Shown here: in pieces, positions 24,178-35,047 of the stretch
Numbering within the stretch: position 1 is the stretch's first letter
Layout: each line of letters begins with the position of its first letter
NCBI GenBank assembly: GCA_037951105.1
Contig: JBAMJV010003796.1
Span: forward strand, 135,001 to 199,000
Length of the DNA stretch: 64,000 bases
From: Echinarachnius parma
Lineage: Eukaryota > Echinodermata > Echinoidea > Clypeasteroida > Echinarachniidae
Reading direction: 5' to 3'
Made by a program: the position numbers and the translations under genes
Notes under the pieces: model-generated
What the model was told of the DNA's origin: nothing
The model's input: only the letters and a program-made list of their open reading frames with translations
Database searches by the model: none

Positions 24178-24766
24178 TTAAATGTTCATGACCAGTAGTC
24201 AGCAGATCAGCATGGCCACTGACTTATCCAACCAGTTCCACATACGAACACAGGAGAGTCATATCATTCAACATGTATACAGTGCATCACATGCTGTCCT
24301 ATAGATGTGCCCCACTGCAGAAATAGTTACAATCGATTGTAAAAACATACAATGGCAACTGGTCTTTGGATCAGATATTTAATCGAGAGGGAATAATGTA
24401 CCGTTTACGTATCCCAATCTTGGTTAGCATTGATATATTTGATATGTTCCCTACTAGTTGCAGTACGTAGCGACCATGCAGACTCCCGTGCATGGACAAT
24501 GGGTTAAAAATCCCGTCAACCAATGATAAATTCGATGAAATGTTCCATTCAAGTCTGTATTTTGTTTGTAAAATATGATTGAAATTTCATTTTGTTAAAG
24601 AAAATAGTATCTAGTCTTTTAATCTGCAATATGTCATGAGAAATGAATAATATGTGCCCCAATCTAACGTATATGTAGGTGAGTTCATACCGCTCGCACA
24701 CCCCTTACACGCCTTGTTAAACAAATGTTAAAGACCTTTTAAACACGGGTCAGAATAACAACCTAT
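24178..24766. other. Non-coding, small MITE fragment
   Basis: GCCCCACTGCAGAAATAG and ACAATCGATTGTAA at about 24309-24343 resemble half of the palindromic element at 40255-40429. Otherwise nothing recognised. Confidence 0.45.
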
Positions 24767-24770
24767 TTAA

Positions 24771-25358
24771 AGGGATAGTTGAGTTTTGGTACAGAGGGCG
24801 CTACACAAAATAATTTTAGGGCGCTACACAAAATAATTTTGTTGTGAGATAATGAAAAGCTGAGTGTCAAATTTGAAAGAGCATACCATTTTAATGACAG
24901 AATAAACTTTATTTTTTTATTAAAATCGGTTCAGAAATGGCTGAAATATTTGTAATATTTATAATATTTGTGGGGCCCCACAATTATTCGATAATTTTAA
25001 ACCAGCCGTTAATTTTTTTTTATAAATGCTTCCTCTTTTCAAAAATTTACAAAAGAGGTTTTTAGATAGTTGTTGATTATCTCCCTATCTAATCACTATT
25101 TCAAGAAAACATCACATGCACAATATTTTATTTTAAATGGTTGAAACCAATGAGTTTTGGGAGAGCGCCCTCTTGAGTTTTGACGGCTCTTTTTTTTATG
25201 ATAACAGGCTTTTTACTTAGTTATTTGTAATTTGTCATTCCTTTCGAGCATGGTGGAGTTATAACTATTAGTTTGTAATGTATAATTGTGCAGGTTTTGG
25301 TTACTAAAATTCAGTTTGACCAAAACTGTACTCTCTTTACCAAAACTCAACTATCCCT
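24771..25358 (+). mobile_element. MITE family A, copy A5 (full length)
   Basis: A 588-bp copy with both terminal repeats, flanked by TTAA at 24767-24770 and 25359-25362. It carries a short internal tandem duplication of TAGGGCGCTACACAAAATAA type near 24800-24835. Centre at about 24960-24985 is TTTGTGGGGCCCCACAA with two mismatched flanking pairs. Confidence 0.95.
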
Positions 25359-25362
25359 TTAA

Positions 25363-25741
25363 AAAAACGTTTGTTCATGTTTTAAAAACATGTTCATCAG
25401 TATCGAAAGCGTAAGGCAATGTTTCAACTGAGGCATAATATTTTTTTAACAGGAAAACCAATGTTTAGAAAAGTAGGACGCATGTGTTGTAACAGGATTC
25501 TAACATTTTGAAAACAGAATCGATGTTTGCAAAATTACCCAAAACGAAATACATGACATCACATGAATGTGACCTGTTTAGGGTTTTATCTGTAGAAATA
25601 CGTCACGTGACATAGACATTATGTGATGAGATGTTTCACAATGGTCAACTATACTTCATTTTATGTGCGCAATTTGATATAATTGCTGTGAAAATTTGGG
25701 ATCAGTGATTTGAGCAGAACTGCTAATCCCCGAATGGACCT
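25363..25741. other. Non-coding, no recognisable feature
   Basis: AT-rich spacer between two MITEs. Nothing recognised. Confidence 0.5.
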
Positions 25742-25745
25742 TTAA

Positions 25746-26187
25746 AGTGAGCTATTAATCCATTATGGGAATATGGTGGTTCCCGTATTAGCTGAATGGG
25801 GATTATAAAGTCCAGTAGGGAACTGTTTAATTGAGTCAGATTCAACCAAAATCATTTTGAACTTCTCTATTTATCTTGAACCTTGTTGTCTGGCTTTAAT
25901 GGTTACACTCAGAAGAATGGAATGGTTTTGTATTTGTCAAATGTATCCATAATTGTGGAGATACTTATGAATTGAATTGAAACGCGTTCCGGAACGCTTA
26001 TCATTGCCGTCAAAAGCAATGCATAGGCAGTAGGTGATTTACATTTGACGTTAATCACCTTTTTTTCTCACTAACTATGTATTTTATGAAACTATCACCC
26101 ATCATTCAGAAAAAAATCTTATACATTGATATTGGTATATCATTGAAGTCTCAACTATCACTTTCGGAAACACGTTAATGGCTCACT
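25746..26187. mobile_element. TTAA-flanked MITE family D, copy D3
   Basis: Starts AGTGAGCTATTAATCCATTA after TTAA (25742-25745) and ends ACGTTAATGGCTCACT before TTAA (26188-26191). A perfect 14-bp palindrome GCGTTCCGGAACGC (25984-25997) lies near the centre. It differs from the hairpin in D2. The terminal TTAA is shared with the next element. Confidence 0.85.
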
Positions 26188-26191
26188 TTAA

Positions 26192-26428
26192 AGGGATGGT
26201 ACAGTTTGGGTTTAGAGGGCGCTTCAAGAAATATTTTGTGTATGTGAGGTAATGAAAAAACTAAGTGTAAGATTACAAAAAAACGCCCTCTTGTGCTAAC
26301 GGTTGATTTTTTAAAAATAAATATGTGGTCTACCTTACAGGTGCCATTGAATCCTAACTATTGGTTGTTATTGATAACTTATACCTTTTAGTTACTAAAA
26401 TCTAGATTGACCAGAACTGTACTATCCC
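26192..26428. mobile_element. Short TTAA MITE related to family A
   Basis: A 237-bp element with ends AGGGATGGTACAGTTTGGG and GACCAGAACTGTACTATCCC. It shares GAGGGCGCTTCAAG, GAGGTAATGAAAAA and CGCCCTCTTGTG blocks with family A but lacks the middle. It begins at the TTAA that closes D3; the right TTAA overlaps the last bases of the element. Confidence 0.8.
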
Positions 26429-26567
26429 TTAAAAAGTAGCGATTTGGTGGCTTTACATGCATGTACGCCATGCACATGTAAAGGAGGATGACCGTTGAAC
26501 TGTAGTATCAGCTGATTACAACGCGCACTGATCCAATACTTTTATTGACACTATTATACGCCGTATT

Positions 26568-26790
26568 TGACCATGACAAATACAGATATTGTAGAAACTG
26601 TCAGAGTTATGTCAGTCGGTCGATGATGCAGCCACTGCACGTATTACCCCGAAGCAATAAAGTTAGTCATTATAGAGAGTTAAAGGGAAGCAACACCCAA
26701 ACCTCTTTCCTATAATAACGTGAAGACCAAAAAAAGGTATCAGCATTCATCCAAACGAGCGGAGAAATTGGCTTTGATGTGTGCAAAAGA
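26568..26790. repeat. Diverged direct duplication flanking MITE A7, left copy
   Basis: Shares GTATTTGACCATGACAAA, GATATTG, ACTGTCAGA, AGTCATTATAGA, TTAAAGGGAAGCAAC and GAGCGGA blocks, in order, with 27356-27560. The TTAAAGGGAAGCAAC piece looks like the end of another TTAA MITE, but no partner end was found. Confidence 0.7.
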
Positions 26791-26799
26791 TTGTTTTAA

Positions 26800-27312
26800 A
26801 GGGATAGTTGAGTTCTGGTAAAGAGAGTACAGTTTGGGTCAATCTGAATTTGAGTAACCAAAACCTGCACCATTACATTACAAACTAATAATTTTAACTC
26901 CACCATGCTCAAAATGAATACAGAATTGCAAACGACTAAGTAAAAAGCCTGTTATCATACAAAAAAATCAAGAGGGCGCTCTCTAAACACTCATCGGTTT
27001 CAACCATTTTAAATAAAATATATTGTGCATGTGATGTTTTGTTGAAATAGTGATTAGATAGAGAGATAATTAACTATTTAAAAATTTTGTTAACGGCTGG
27101 TTCAAAATTATCTTATAATTGTGGGGCCCCACAATTATTAAAAATTGTTATGTTGTTGGATATTTCAGCCATTTCTGAACCGATTTTGATCAAATTAAGT
27201 TTATTCTGTCATTACAATTGTATGCTCCTTCGAATTTGACACATAGTTTTTCATTATCTCACCAAAAGATTATTTTGTGTAGCGCCCTCTATACCAAAAC
27301 TCAACTATCCCT
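26800..27312 (-). mobile_element. MITE family A, copy A7
   Basis: Both terminal repeats present, TTAA on the left only (26796-26799). The centre is a perfect 24-nt palindrome around GTGGGGCCCCAC (27115-27138). Confidence 0.92.
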
Positions 27313-27355
27313 AATGTCCCTCTTTTTAAATTTTCATGAAACAAACGTTTGCTTT

Positions 27356-27560
27356 TTCGTATTTGACCATGACAAACACTGATATTGAACACACTGTCAG
27401 ATTTCTGTCATTCGGGAATACACAACTAGTCATTATAGATATACATTTAAAGGGAAGCAACTGTACACCCCAACCTGATTCTATGATAATGTGCGAACAA
27501 AATTGTTGTAGGATATCAACCAAAGAGAGCGGATGGATAGGTCATGTGTGCAAATGCATT
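27356..27560. repeat. Diverged direct duplication flanking MITE A7, right copy
   Basis: Right partner of 26568-26790 with the same order of blocks and moderate divergence. The MITE lies between the two. Confidence 0.7.
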
Positions 27561-28736
27561 ATCAATTTTAAATTTTCTCGATTTTACACCAATTTGTATG
27601 TTTCCCCTTTGTTTGAGTTTAATACACGTTTTTTTTATAGAATATACATTTCTACATGAAATGAAAAGAATTTGGTTAAAAATTAACAATTTGTATTAAA
27701 AACAAAATTGATAAAAATTATACATTTTGCTTAGACAACATAATTATGGAGAAATTGTATTGCCTGAGATTCATATGTTCATATTATCAAATTCGTAACC
27801 ATATGGTAGTAGATGCACGTGTGACGGGCGCATTTGCTAGTCACAATGGATTGTGATGAGAGTTAGTATTGAATACCATGATTACTGGGTTTATAGCGTT
27901 GAATTCAATTTTGGATATGTATAGGAAGAAGAAAATTCAACTATAATGTAGTACTATGTATCATTTTCCAGACCAAATGCGACATAAAGATCAAGTGACC
28001 GTTAATCAGTGTGTGTGTGTGTGTGGGGGAGGGGGGGGGGGATTAGGAGATTAAAGGGATGGGAGGGGGTAACATGATTATCATGGCGTTACATATACAG
28101 AGGCTGGCCCAGAAGGAGTGTGGCTGGGCGAGTGAAGTTCCCCTTCTTTTCTCTGCCCCCTCGCCGATGACCATTTACCTGTTGGCATGGTTGGGATTAT
28201 AGCTGGGGCTGAGAGAGGGGAATGTCCCTTCTTTCTCCACACCCTAGGCGCTTCCCAACCTTACTATCTGATGACCATAACCCGGACGCCGGAGGGGTAG
28301 GGTAAGGGGAGAGGGATCGATGGGACACGGATGGGGGGGGGGGGGGGAGGGGGGGGGGGTAGCTTCCGAACCATATTTCTGATAACCATAAACCAGTGGG
28401 AGGGGGGGGGGGGTGGGAGAGAGATGGAGTGGAGGGGTGAGGTAACATGACTAGAATGGTGTAATATTTTCTCTGGGAATTAGAAGTCCATTTATCCATT
28501 GGAAAAAAAGGGTTAGTGAGAGGGGGTTTCCATTCCCCAACACTTCACCACTATCTGAATTCTGAAAACCAGATTAAAGATAACGGACTGACCCGGTAGG
28601 CAAGGACGCATTGACACATTAGCAACAGGATGCGTCCAATTTGACAAGAATTCCTGAATCTTCACATCACAAGAAGGGGTTTCCCCGAAACTAGTCTTGT
28701 ATAAAGGGTATATATTTAAATAGACGCGTTAGTCAT
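27561..28736. other. Non-coding with G-rich repeats
   Basis: A GT run near 28010-28024 leads into G-rich DNA to about 28450. Loosely repeated blocks (ATCTGATGACCATAA, GATAACCATAAACC) recur about every 120-170 bp. G runs at about 28029-28040 and 28333-28358. No gene. Confidence 0.5.
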
Positions 28737-28984
28737 CAGGGGCGGATCTAGCTTTTTGCTAAGGGGGGGGGGGGGGGTTGACCCAATGACGATGCGGAGC
28801 ATCGTCCATGAGCCGCGTCCAAGGACGCGTCCAAGTGGCGAATTTTGTTTGCTATTTTGAACCCCCGTAAGTGATTTGTTTTCACTTTTTTTAACAACTT
28901 TTTTCACTGATATATTTTCACTTGGCAGCCCAAGGGGGGGGGGGGGGGTTAAACCCCCTAAACCACCCCCTGGATCCGCCACTG
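28737..28984. mobile_element. 248-bp hAT-like MITE
   Basis: Ends CAGGGGCGGATCTAG and CTGGATCCGCCACTG are inverted repeats. A direct duplication GTCAT flanks both sides (28732-28736, 28985-28989). Two poly-G runs lie near the ends. CAGNGGCG ends are common in hAT-type non-autonomous elements, though those usually make 8-bp duplications, so class is tentative. Confidence 0.75.
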
Positions 28985-29062
28985 GTCATTGTCCTTGCTT
29001 TAAGACTTGATTCATTGTAATCCTTTTGCTGAAAGGAGATCGTCCATTCTTTCAAACGTTAA

Positions 29063-29108
29063 TTCGTTCGTTCGTTCGTTCGTTCGTTCGTTCGTTCGTT
29101 CGTTCGTT
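29063..29108. repeat. TTCG microsatellite
   Basis: About eleven tandem TTCG units, decaying into TTGGTTCGCTCG. Confidence 0.95.
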
Positions 29109-29287
29109 GGTTCGCTCGTCTGTTTATTTATTCACCCATCGTTATTTTTTTTAACGAAAGCATTTAGCTGCAGCTTTAACCCACCAATTTTCGGTCAACA
29201 TAATTATATTTTGTCATTTTCGGGCAAAACCATCAAAGTCATACCATTTTTGACAGCTTCTTGGTGAAGCCTGTGTCATGTTGGTGA

Positions 29288-29315
29288 TACCAAGGAGGTT
29301 TAAACCTCCTTGGTA
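29288..29315. repeat. Perfect 28-bp palindrome
   Basis: TACCAAGGAGGTTT is followed at once by its exact reverse complement, centred on GTTTAAAC. No spacer. It stands alone between unrelated sequences. Confidence 0.95.
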
Positions 29316-30482
29316 CCTAGACATGTATAATTTCCCTTCTTCCTCTTCGCCTGCATATGACAAGAGTTTGCCCGAAACATGCAGTTTGCCCAAATATGAC
29401 TGTTATTTTGTCCGAATATGCCATACCTTTACCCCCCACCCCCACCCCCCCCCCCCCCCAAAAAAAAAAAAACGACGGGTTTTTCCGAATCAGTGGTGCA
29501 TTTTACCAGAATACTGCCGTTTAAAATTTCTCAGGGTGCTGCAGCTCCTAGCCCCCCCCCCCCCCCCACCCCCCTCCCATCGATCGTATGCTCTGTCTCC
29601 GTTTACTTGAGATATACACACTTTGTCATGTTTGTGTTGTCATAATGATAATTCAGTTGGGGGGGGGGGGCGGGGGTGGATCTGCCCATAATAATTGGCT
29701 AGATGTGCAACTTAGTCCTATAAGAATGACTAGACGTATGCCAAAGGACATATTATGTCCTTAGCAATTTGTTGGCGGGTGAAACCAGGAATACGTAGAA
29801 GGAACTAAGACAAATCAGACAGGCTTAGAGGTGCTATAAGGGTAGTTGTTGGACGGCTATGTAGCATTCTTTTAATTTGCGAAATATGTATTATAATTAT
29901 TTTCTTTTACTATTTTGTTTTTGTAACTGGTAAAAGGGATGCAATGCACTTTTAATGAGTTACAATATGTATGAAAAAATCAGCTCACAAATTACCCATA
30001 TTGGCAAATTTTTCTCTCACCATACTTAAATACCATAATTAAACTTTCCGAGATAAAATCTAAAATTATTATTTCAATAATAAATTGACAAGATAGTATG
30101 ATTTAGCATCGTCAATAATCAAACCCAATCATACTTCTTGACCAAACGCAATTATCTTCCTTGCTCCTAAATTATGGGAATGTATGAACTTCAACATGTA
30201 CGACTCTATGCACAAAACCATTTAGAGGGGCGAGGGGGTGCTGCAGGACTGGGCACCCTCCCCATATACGCACTCACATAATGCATTATGCATTCAGAGG
30301 ATCACCCGAACCCATAAAGGTTAAACCCACATGAACCAGAATTAAATTTCATTATTGTTTACACAATAATACCAATCAACATAAAAAGAAAGGGGCGCAT
30401 TCAATTAGTATGCGTCAACATGGCATAATTATAATTCAAGAATTCGGAAAATGAAAAGAAAAATGCACCATACATAAATTAA
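29316..30482. other. Non-coding with poly-C/poly-G runs
   Basis: C runs at about 29439-29459 and 29552-29567, G run at about 29659-29670. The rest is AT-rich with no recognised feature. Confidence 0.5.
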
Positions 30483-31036
30483 AGGGATAGTTGAGTTCTG
30501 GTAAGGAGAGTACAGTTTGAGTGAAACTGAATTTTAGTAACCAAAACCTGCATCATTACATTACAAACTAATAGTTATAACTAGAAAGGAACACAAAATT
30601 ACAAATGACGTAGTAAAGATCATGTTATCATTCAAAAAGAGCCGTTAAAACATAAGAGGGCGCTCTCTAAACACTCATCGGTTTCAACCATTTTGAATAA
30701 AATATTGTGCATGTGATGCTTTGTTGAAATAGTGATTAGATAGAGAAATAACCAACAACTATTTAAATACCTATTTTGTAACTTTTTGAAAAGAGGAAGC
30801 ATTTTTTTGAATTTTTAACGGCTGGTTCAAAATTCTCTAATAAACCCGGGGCCCGGGTTTATTACAAATGGTTATATGTATGGATATTTCAGCCGTTTCT
30901 GAACCGATTTTGATCAAACAAAGATGATTTTATTGTTTAAATATTATGCTCTTTCAAATTTTACACTCAGTTTTTCATTACCTCACAAACCAATTAAGTA
31001 GTCTAGCGCCCTCTCTACCAAAACTCAACTTTCCCT
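30483..31036 (-). mobile_element. MITE family A, copy A8 (full length)
   Basis: 554 bp, flanked by TTAA at 30479-30482 and 31037-31040. The centre is a perfect 12-bp stem AATAAACCCGGG with one central base (30839-30863). This stem sequence is unlike that of other copies. Confidence 0.95.
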
Positions 31037-31162
31037 TTAACACGAAGACACACGTAATGTTATGACGAGGAAGGCTTACCCACCACATAACGTCATGTCT
31101 GAGGCACAAGGCCACAACAGACTAATAATGAATTCGGCGAAATAACACGATATACAAATTAA

Positions 31163-33003
31163 AGGGATAGTTGAGTTTTGGTAGAGAGGGCGCTACACAT
31201 AATAATTTTTTTGTGAGATAATGAAAAACTGAGTGTAAAATTTGAAAGAGCATAATATTTTAGTGACAGAATAAACTTTATTTGATCAAAATCGGTTCAG
31301 AAACGGCTGAAATATCCATAAACGTAACCATTTGTAATAAATGTGGGGCCCCACAAATATTAGCTAATTTTGAACCAACCGTTACAATTTTTTTTTAAAT
31401 GCTTCCTCTTTTCAAAAATTTTCAAAAGAAGTTTTTTAATAGTTGTTGATTATCTCTCTATCTAATCACTATTTTTACGAACCTTCACATGCACAATATT
31501 TAATTTAAAATGGTTTAAACCAATGTGTTTTTAGAGAGCGCCATCTTGAGTTTGAACGCCTCTGTTTGAATGATAAAAGGCTTTTTACTCAGTCGTTTGT
31601 GATTTTGAATTCCTTTCAAGCATGGTAGAGTTTCAACTATTAGTTTGTAACAGTGGCGTAGACAGGTTCTTACACCTGGGGGGGGGGATGATTTGCCGTT
31701 CACCGGACCGAGACCAATTTGTTCGCGGCCGAGACCACCACAAATTTATCAATTTTTGAGACCGAGGAAATTGCTTGAAAGTCCTCTCAGTTGGTGGAGG
31801 GGGGGGGGGGGGGGGGGGGAGTGTTCGTCGCCAATTGTTTTCCCGGCCGAGACCGCCTGCCTAATTTTTTTCGAGACCGAAAGTGGGGGGGGGGGGAGGG
31901 GGGGGGGGGGCTCGTCAAATGTTTTTCGCAGCCAAGATCATTCATTAAGATGGTCGAGACCAGGCGCGCCGGAAGCAGTTTGGATTGGGGGGCAAAAACC
32001 TAAGGGGGCTCACGATTTTGTGTGTGTAGGGGCTCATGCCCAACCATGTGCACAGGGCTGCGCGCCAACTTTGAGCCAGATGTGAGAAATGAGACATTGC
32101 GAGGGACCGAAGTGACTGCGCAGGGGGAGGGTGTGAGAGGGGGTGTCCCCCCTCCCCCACGGTAGAGAGCTTTTGCATGTTTGGACTTGAAATTGTGCAA
32201 TCTGGTGCTTACCTAGATATGACATTCGGGCTTAACATTGACTGTATCTGAGAAAGCGTGTTATTATTTGATCGACCAGAAATTTTAAATATATTTTCAC
32301 GAAGAAAACAAATAATTGACACACTAATAAATATGCACCCCAACGCACACACAAATATTGTATTTATATTTAGTGTCATACACAGTTCCCACATAAACCA
32401 TATGCCACATTATGTATGATCCAACAACATAGCCTATAGCCAAGAATGAGTCCCAAGGGGGCGAAGCTACCGAGGGCTGGGGCAGAGCCACATAGGGAGG
32501 GTTTGGGAGTGGGTATCCCCCTCCCACGGAGAAGATTTTGCATTTATATACTTGAAATGGTGCAATTTTGTGCACGTCACACAAGCAGCCAGAGCACTGG
32601 AACTACGTGGCCCGGTACAGACAAAAATACTCACCCCAGACCATACACAAGTTACACAACAAACTGAGATAATCTGTTCGCGCGCGAAGCGCGCAGCGAA
32701 AATTTAAAGTGGATGTATACATTACTTTTTGAACGTGAAAATTAACAAGTCTTAGCTCATACCATTATTTTTTTCTTTCCCACTCGTATACAGATACACA
32801 CACACACACACAAAATATCCTTCCCTAAAACCTGGGGGATGATTGTACATGTCATCCCCCCCACCTTGTGAGGTGGGGGGATGCATACCCCGCATCCCCC
32901 CGTTGTCTACGCCCCTGGTTTGTAATGTAATGGTGCAGGTTTTGGTTACTAAAATTCAGTTTGACCAAAACTGTACTTTCTTTACCCGAACTCAACTATC
33001 CCT
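31163..33003 (+). mobile_element. MITE family A, copy A9, split by a hAT-like insertion
   Basis: Left part 31163-31650 and right part 32926-33003 join to make a normal family A element, flanked by TTAA (31159-31162, 33004-33007). The insert at 31651-32917 lies within AGTTTGTAATG, a sequence seen uninterrupted at 25271 and elsewhere. Centre at 31356-31382 has GTGGGGCCCCAC. Confidence 0.94.
31651..32917. mobile_element. 1267-bp hAT-like non-autonomous element
   Basis: Ends CAGTGGCGTAGACA and TTGTCTACGCCCCTG are inverted repeats. The 8-bp target duplication GTTTGTAA (31643-31650, 32918-32925) matches hAT behaviour. Inside are G-rich runs (31799-31819, 31886-31910), an internal repeat pair (about 32117-32209 and 32493-32573, sharing TTTTGCAT..TACTTGAAATGGTGCAA-like blocks) and GCGCGAAGCGCGC. 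Open frames up to 130 codons are glycine/proline-rich products of the G runs. No transposase. Confidence 0.92.
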
Positions 33004-33007
33004 TTAA

Positions 33008-33571
33008 CATAAAGACATTATAAAGAGTGATGAAGGGAAGTGGCTTGTGAGGTTGTGGGGGTGGGGTGGTGGTGCAGCCACTTTCCCATCATATATGCAC
33101 TTTATACAAGGGACATAAATGCTCAAACAATTAGGGTAATATTATATCTAATACAAAAATCGGATCGCCCATTAGCCCTCTTTCCTAATATAAACAAATC
33201 AATTTAACTCCTTGAGTGCCAAGCTCGCATTTTTGCGAGTTATTTACTTCAAGTTAAAATACGAGGAGGGTCGAAGGGCTGTTTGGGTGGGTGGGGGTGG
33301 GGGGGGGGGGGGGGGGTGGGGGTGGGGGTGGGAGGGGCTGCACCCCACCCCATACGTTACGAGTATGTATCGCAAGAGCATAGTTCAGGCTATGAGCAAC
33401 ATGCACGTGATAATGTTTTGGTGGGATGCCGGTAGTGTGCCCGACGCTTGAACTCGGGATCAAGAAAGAAAAACAAGTCAAACCGCTAACTCAAGCAAGT
33501 TAAAGACCAAAATATGAGCAAAATAGTTGTCATAATTCAAGATACAAATTGAACCCGAGTGGAATTTTCTC
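33008..33571. other. Non-coding, G-rich run
   Basis: A long G-rich tract at about 33285-33345. Near 33431-33500 the minus strand has CCGAGTTCAAGC, a weak B-box-like match, not enough to call a SINE. Confidence 0.45.
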
Positions 33572-33575
33572 TTAA

Positions 33576-33935
33576 AGGGATCTAGTAACTTTGTTGGCAT
33601 GTGCAGAAAGTCACGAATGGTTGGTTGTAGTTTCGTGATCTGATATGTCCCCTGAGTATTGTGTGAACATTTCACATTAAATGGATGCTATACGGCTGAG
33701 TAATTACGAAAAATGTAAAGTGATATTTACTAACCCATTTAACTGAATTTGTACACAGTTTTGACTATCCAGTGGATAGTTAAAATCTGAACGCTTCAAT
33801 CGTAAATTCCAAAAACCAAAACATGTTCCATGCTTCTATACAGGCATGATAGGTAATAAGAATACAACAAGGTAAGCGATAACAACTAGATTTCTCACGA
33901 GGTTTTGTGGATTTGGACAATGTTACCAGATCCCT
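33576..33935 (+). mobile_element. MITE family B, copy B2
   Basis: Begins AGGGATCTAGTAACTTTGTT after TTAA (33572-33575) and ends ACAATGTTACCAGATCCCT; the right TTAA is lost. Arms match B1 and B3, but the central hairpin is different: GACTATCC with GGATAGTT and flanking TTTT/AAAA (33757-33786). Confidence 0.88.
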
Positions 33936-34832
33936 CGAGTATTATTATTATTTGTTTCAACGTCCAATGTGCAAATAACATCTTCAAATCGAATCTTCCA
34001 GTTGTATTGTGTTCATATGCCCTAAGCAGCTTGTAAATACATGTAATTATGTCATCAGAGCATTACAAAACGTTAACTTATTTATTCTAATCATATTATA
34101 CTCACATTCAGTCTTTAATTTTAGCAGGATAGTTAATAATATTTTTGAGGTGGCTACCGGATAAAGATCAGGAAGTTTAGTAATGCTCATTAATAACCTA
34201 ATACCGTGTGAATTTTCTCGATCCAACACCCCACGCAATAAGACCTGGTATAATATTCTGTCTACCACACTTTTACCGCGAAATATACAAAGGAAGTAAC
34301 AGGGGAAGAGGAAAATAACCAAAACGGTTGTTAGATGAAATTAATGATAATTTATATTGGTTACTATAAAGAATTATTGGTTTCTTGTGTATGAACTTCT
34401 CATTATGGTTGTCAAATAGTTATTTTATTTCTTTGAAGAATAAAAAATATGACCATATTCAATAACAATTCAGTGAACAGGAAAACTCATGTTTCGTAAT
34501 ATTTAGTCTAAATCAAAAATGCAGTATAACTATCTTCTATTATCATGATAATTATCAAAGAGATTACAAATCTTTATAATTAATTTACGTTGTTTCTTGC
34601 GGATTCACATTTTAACACCCCTTTTAAATTCCTTCAAAATTGGTAATATTTTTTTCTCGAAATGTCATAAAATAGAGAGATGGATAAACAGAACCAATTT
34701 GAAATCAGCTTTGGTAAATTGTTTACTAAATGTATTTGATTTATGAATGTTAATTTTCATATCAGTGATATCGCGAATAAAAGTCAATTCCCCGACTTTT
34801 ATAAAAAATGACTTTCCCTATACCTGAAAGAA
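33936..34832. other. Non-coding, no recognisable feature
   Basis: AT-rich DNA without gene, RNA or transposon signals that I can identify. Confidence 0.5.
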
Positions 34833-35047
34833 CACAGTGAGTCACAGTGTGAACATACTGTGCAAACTGTGTTAGAGTGGAGCGTTTTCACAGTGTGAAC
34901 ACTCATCACACTGTGAGCACACTGTGCGATTGCTGAGATACACAGTGTGAACGCACTGTTTTTACACACTGTGAATGCAAGAAAGTTCACACTGTTGCGA
35001 CAGTGCGCTCACAGTGTGTTCACAGTGTGAGTTGGTTTTCACACTGT
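34833..35047. repeat. CACAGTGTG-type satellite, locus 2
   Basis: Repeated CACAGTGTGAAC and CACACTGTG units in both orientations. The segment GACAGTGCGCTCACAGTGTG with GAGTTGGTTTTCACACTGTT is repeated almost exactly at the end of locus 3 (35740-35955). Confidence 0.88.

Noticed and set aside
31693-32225. 130-codon and shorter Gly/Pro-rich frames
   Set aside because: They lie in the G runs of the hAT-like element and occur in several frames and on both strands.
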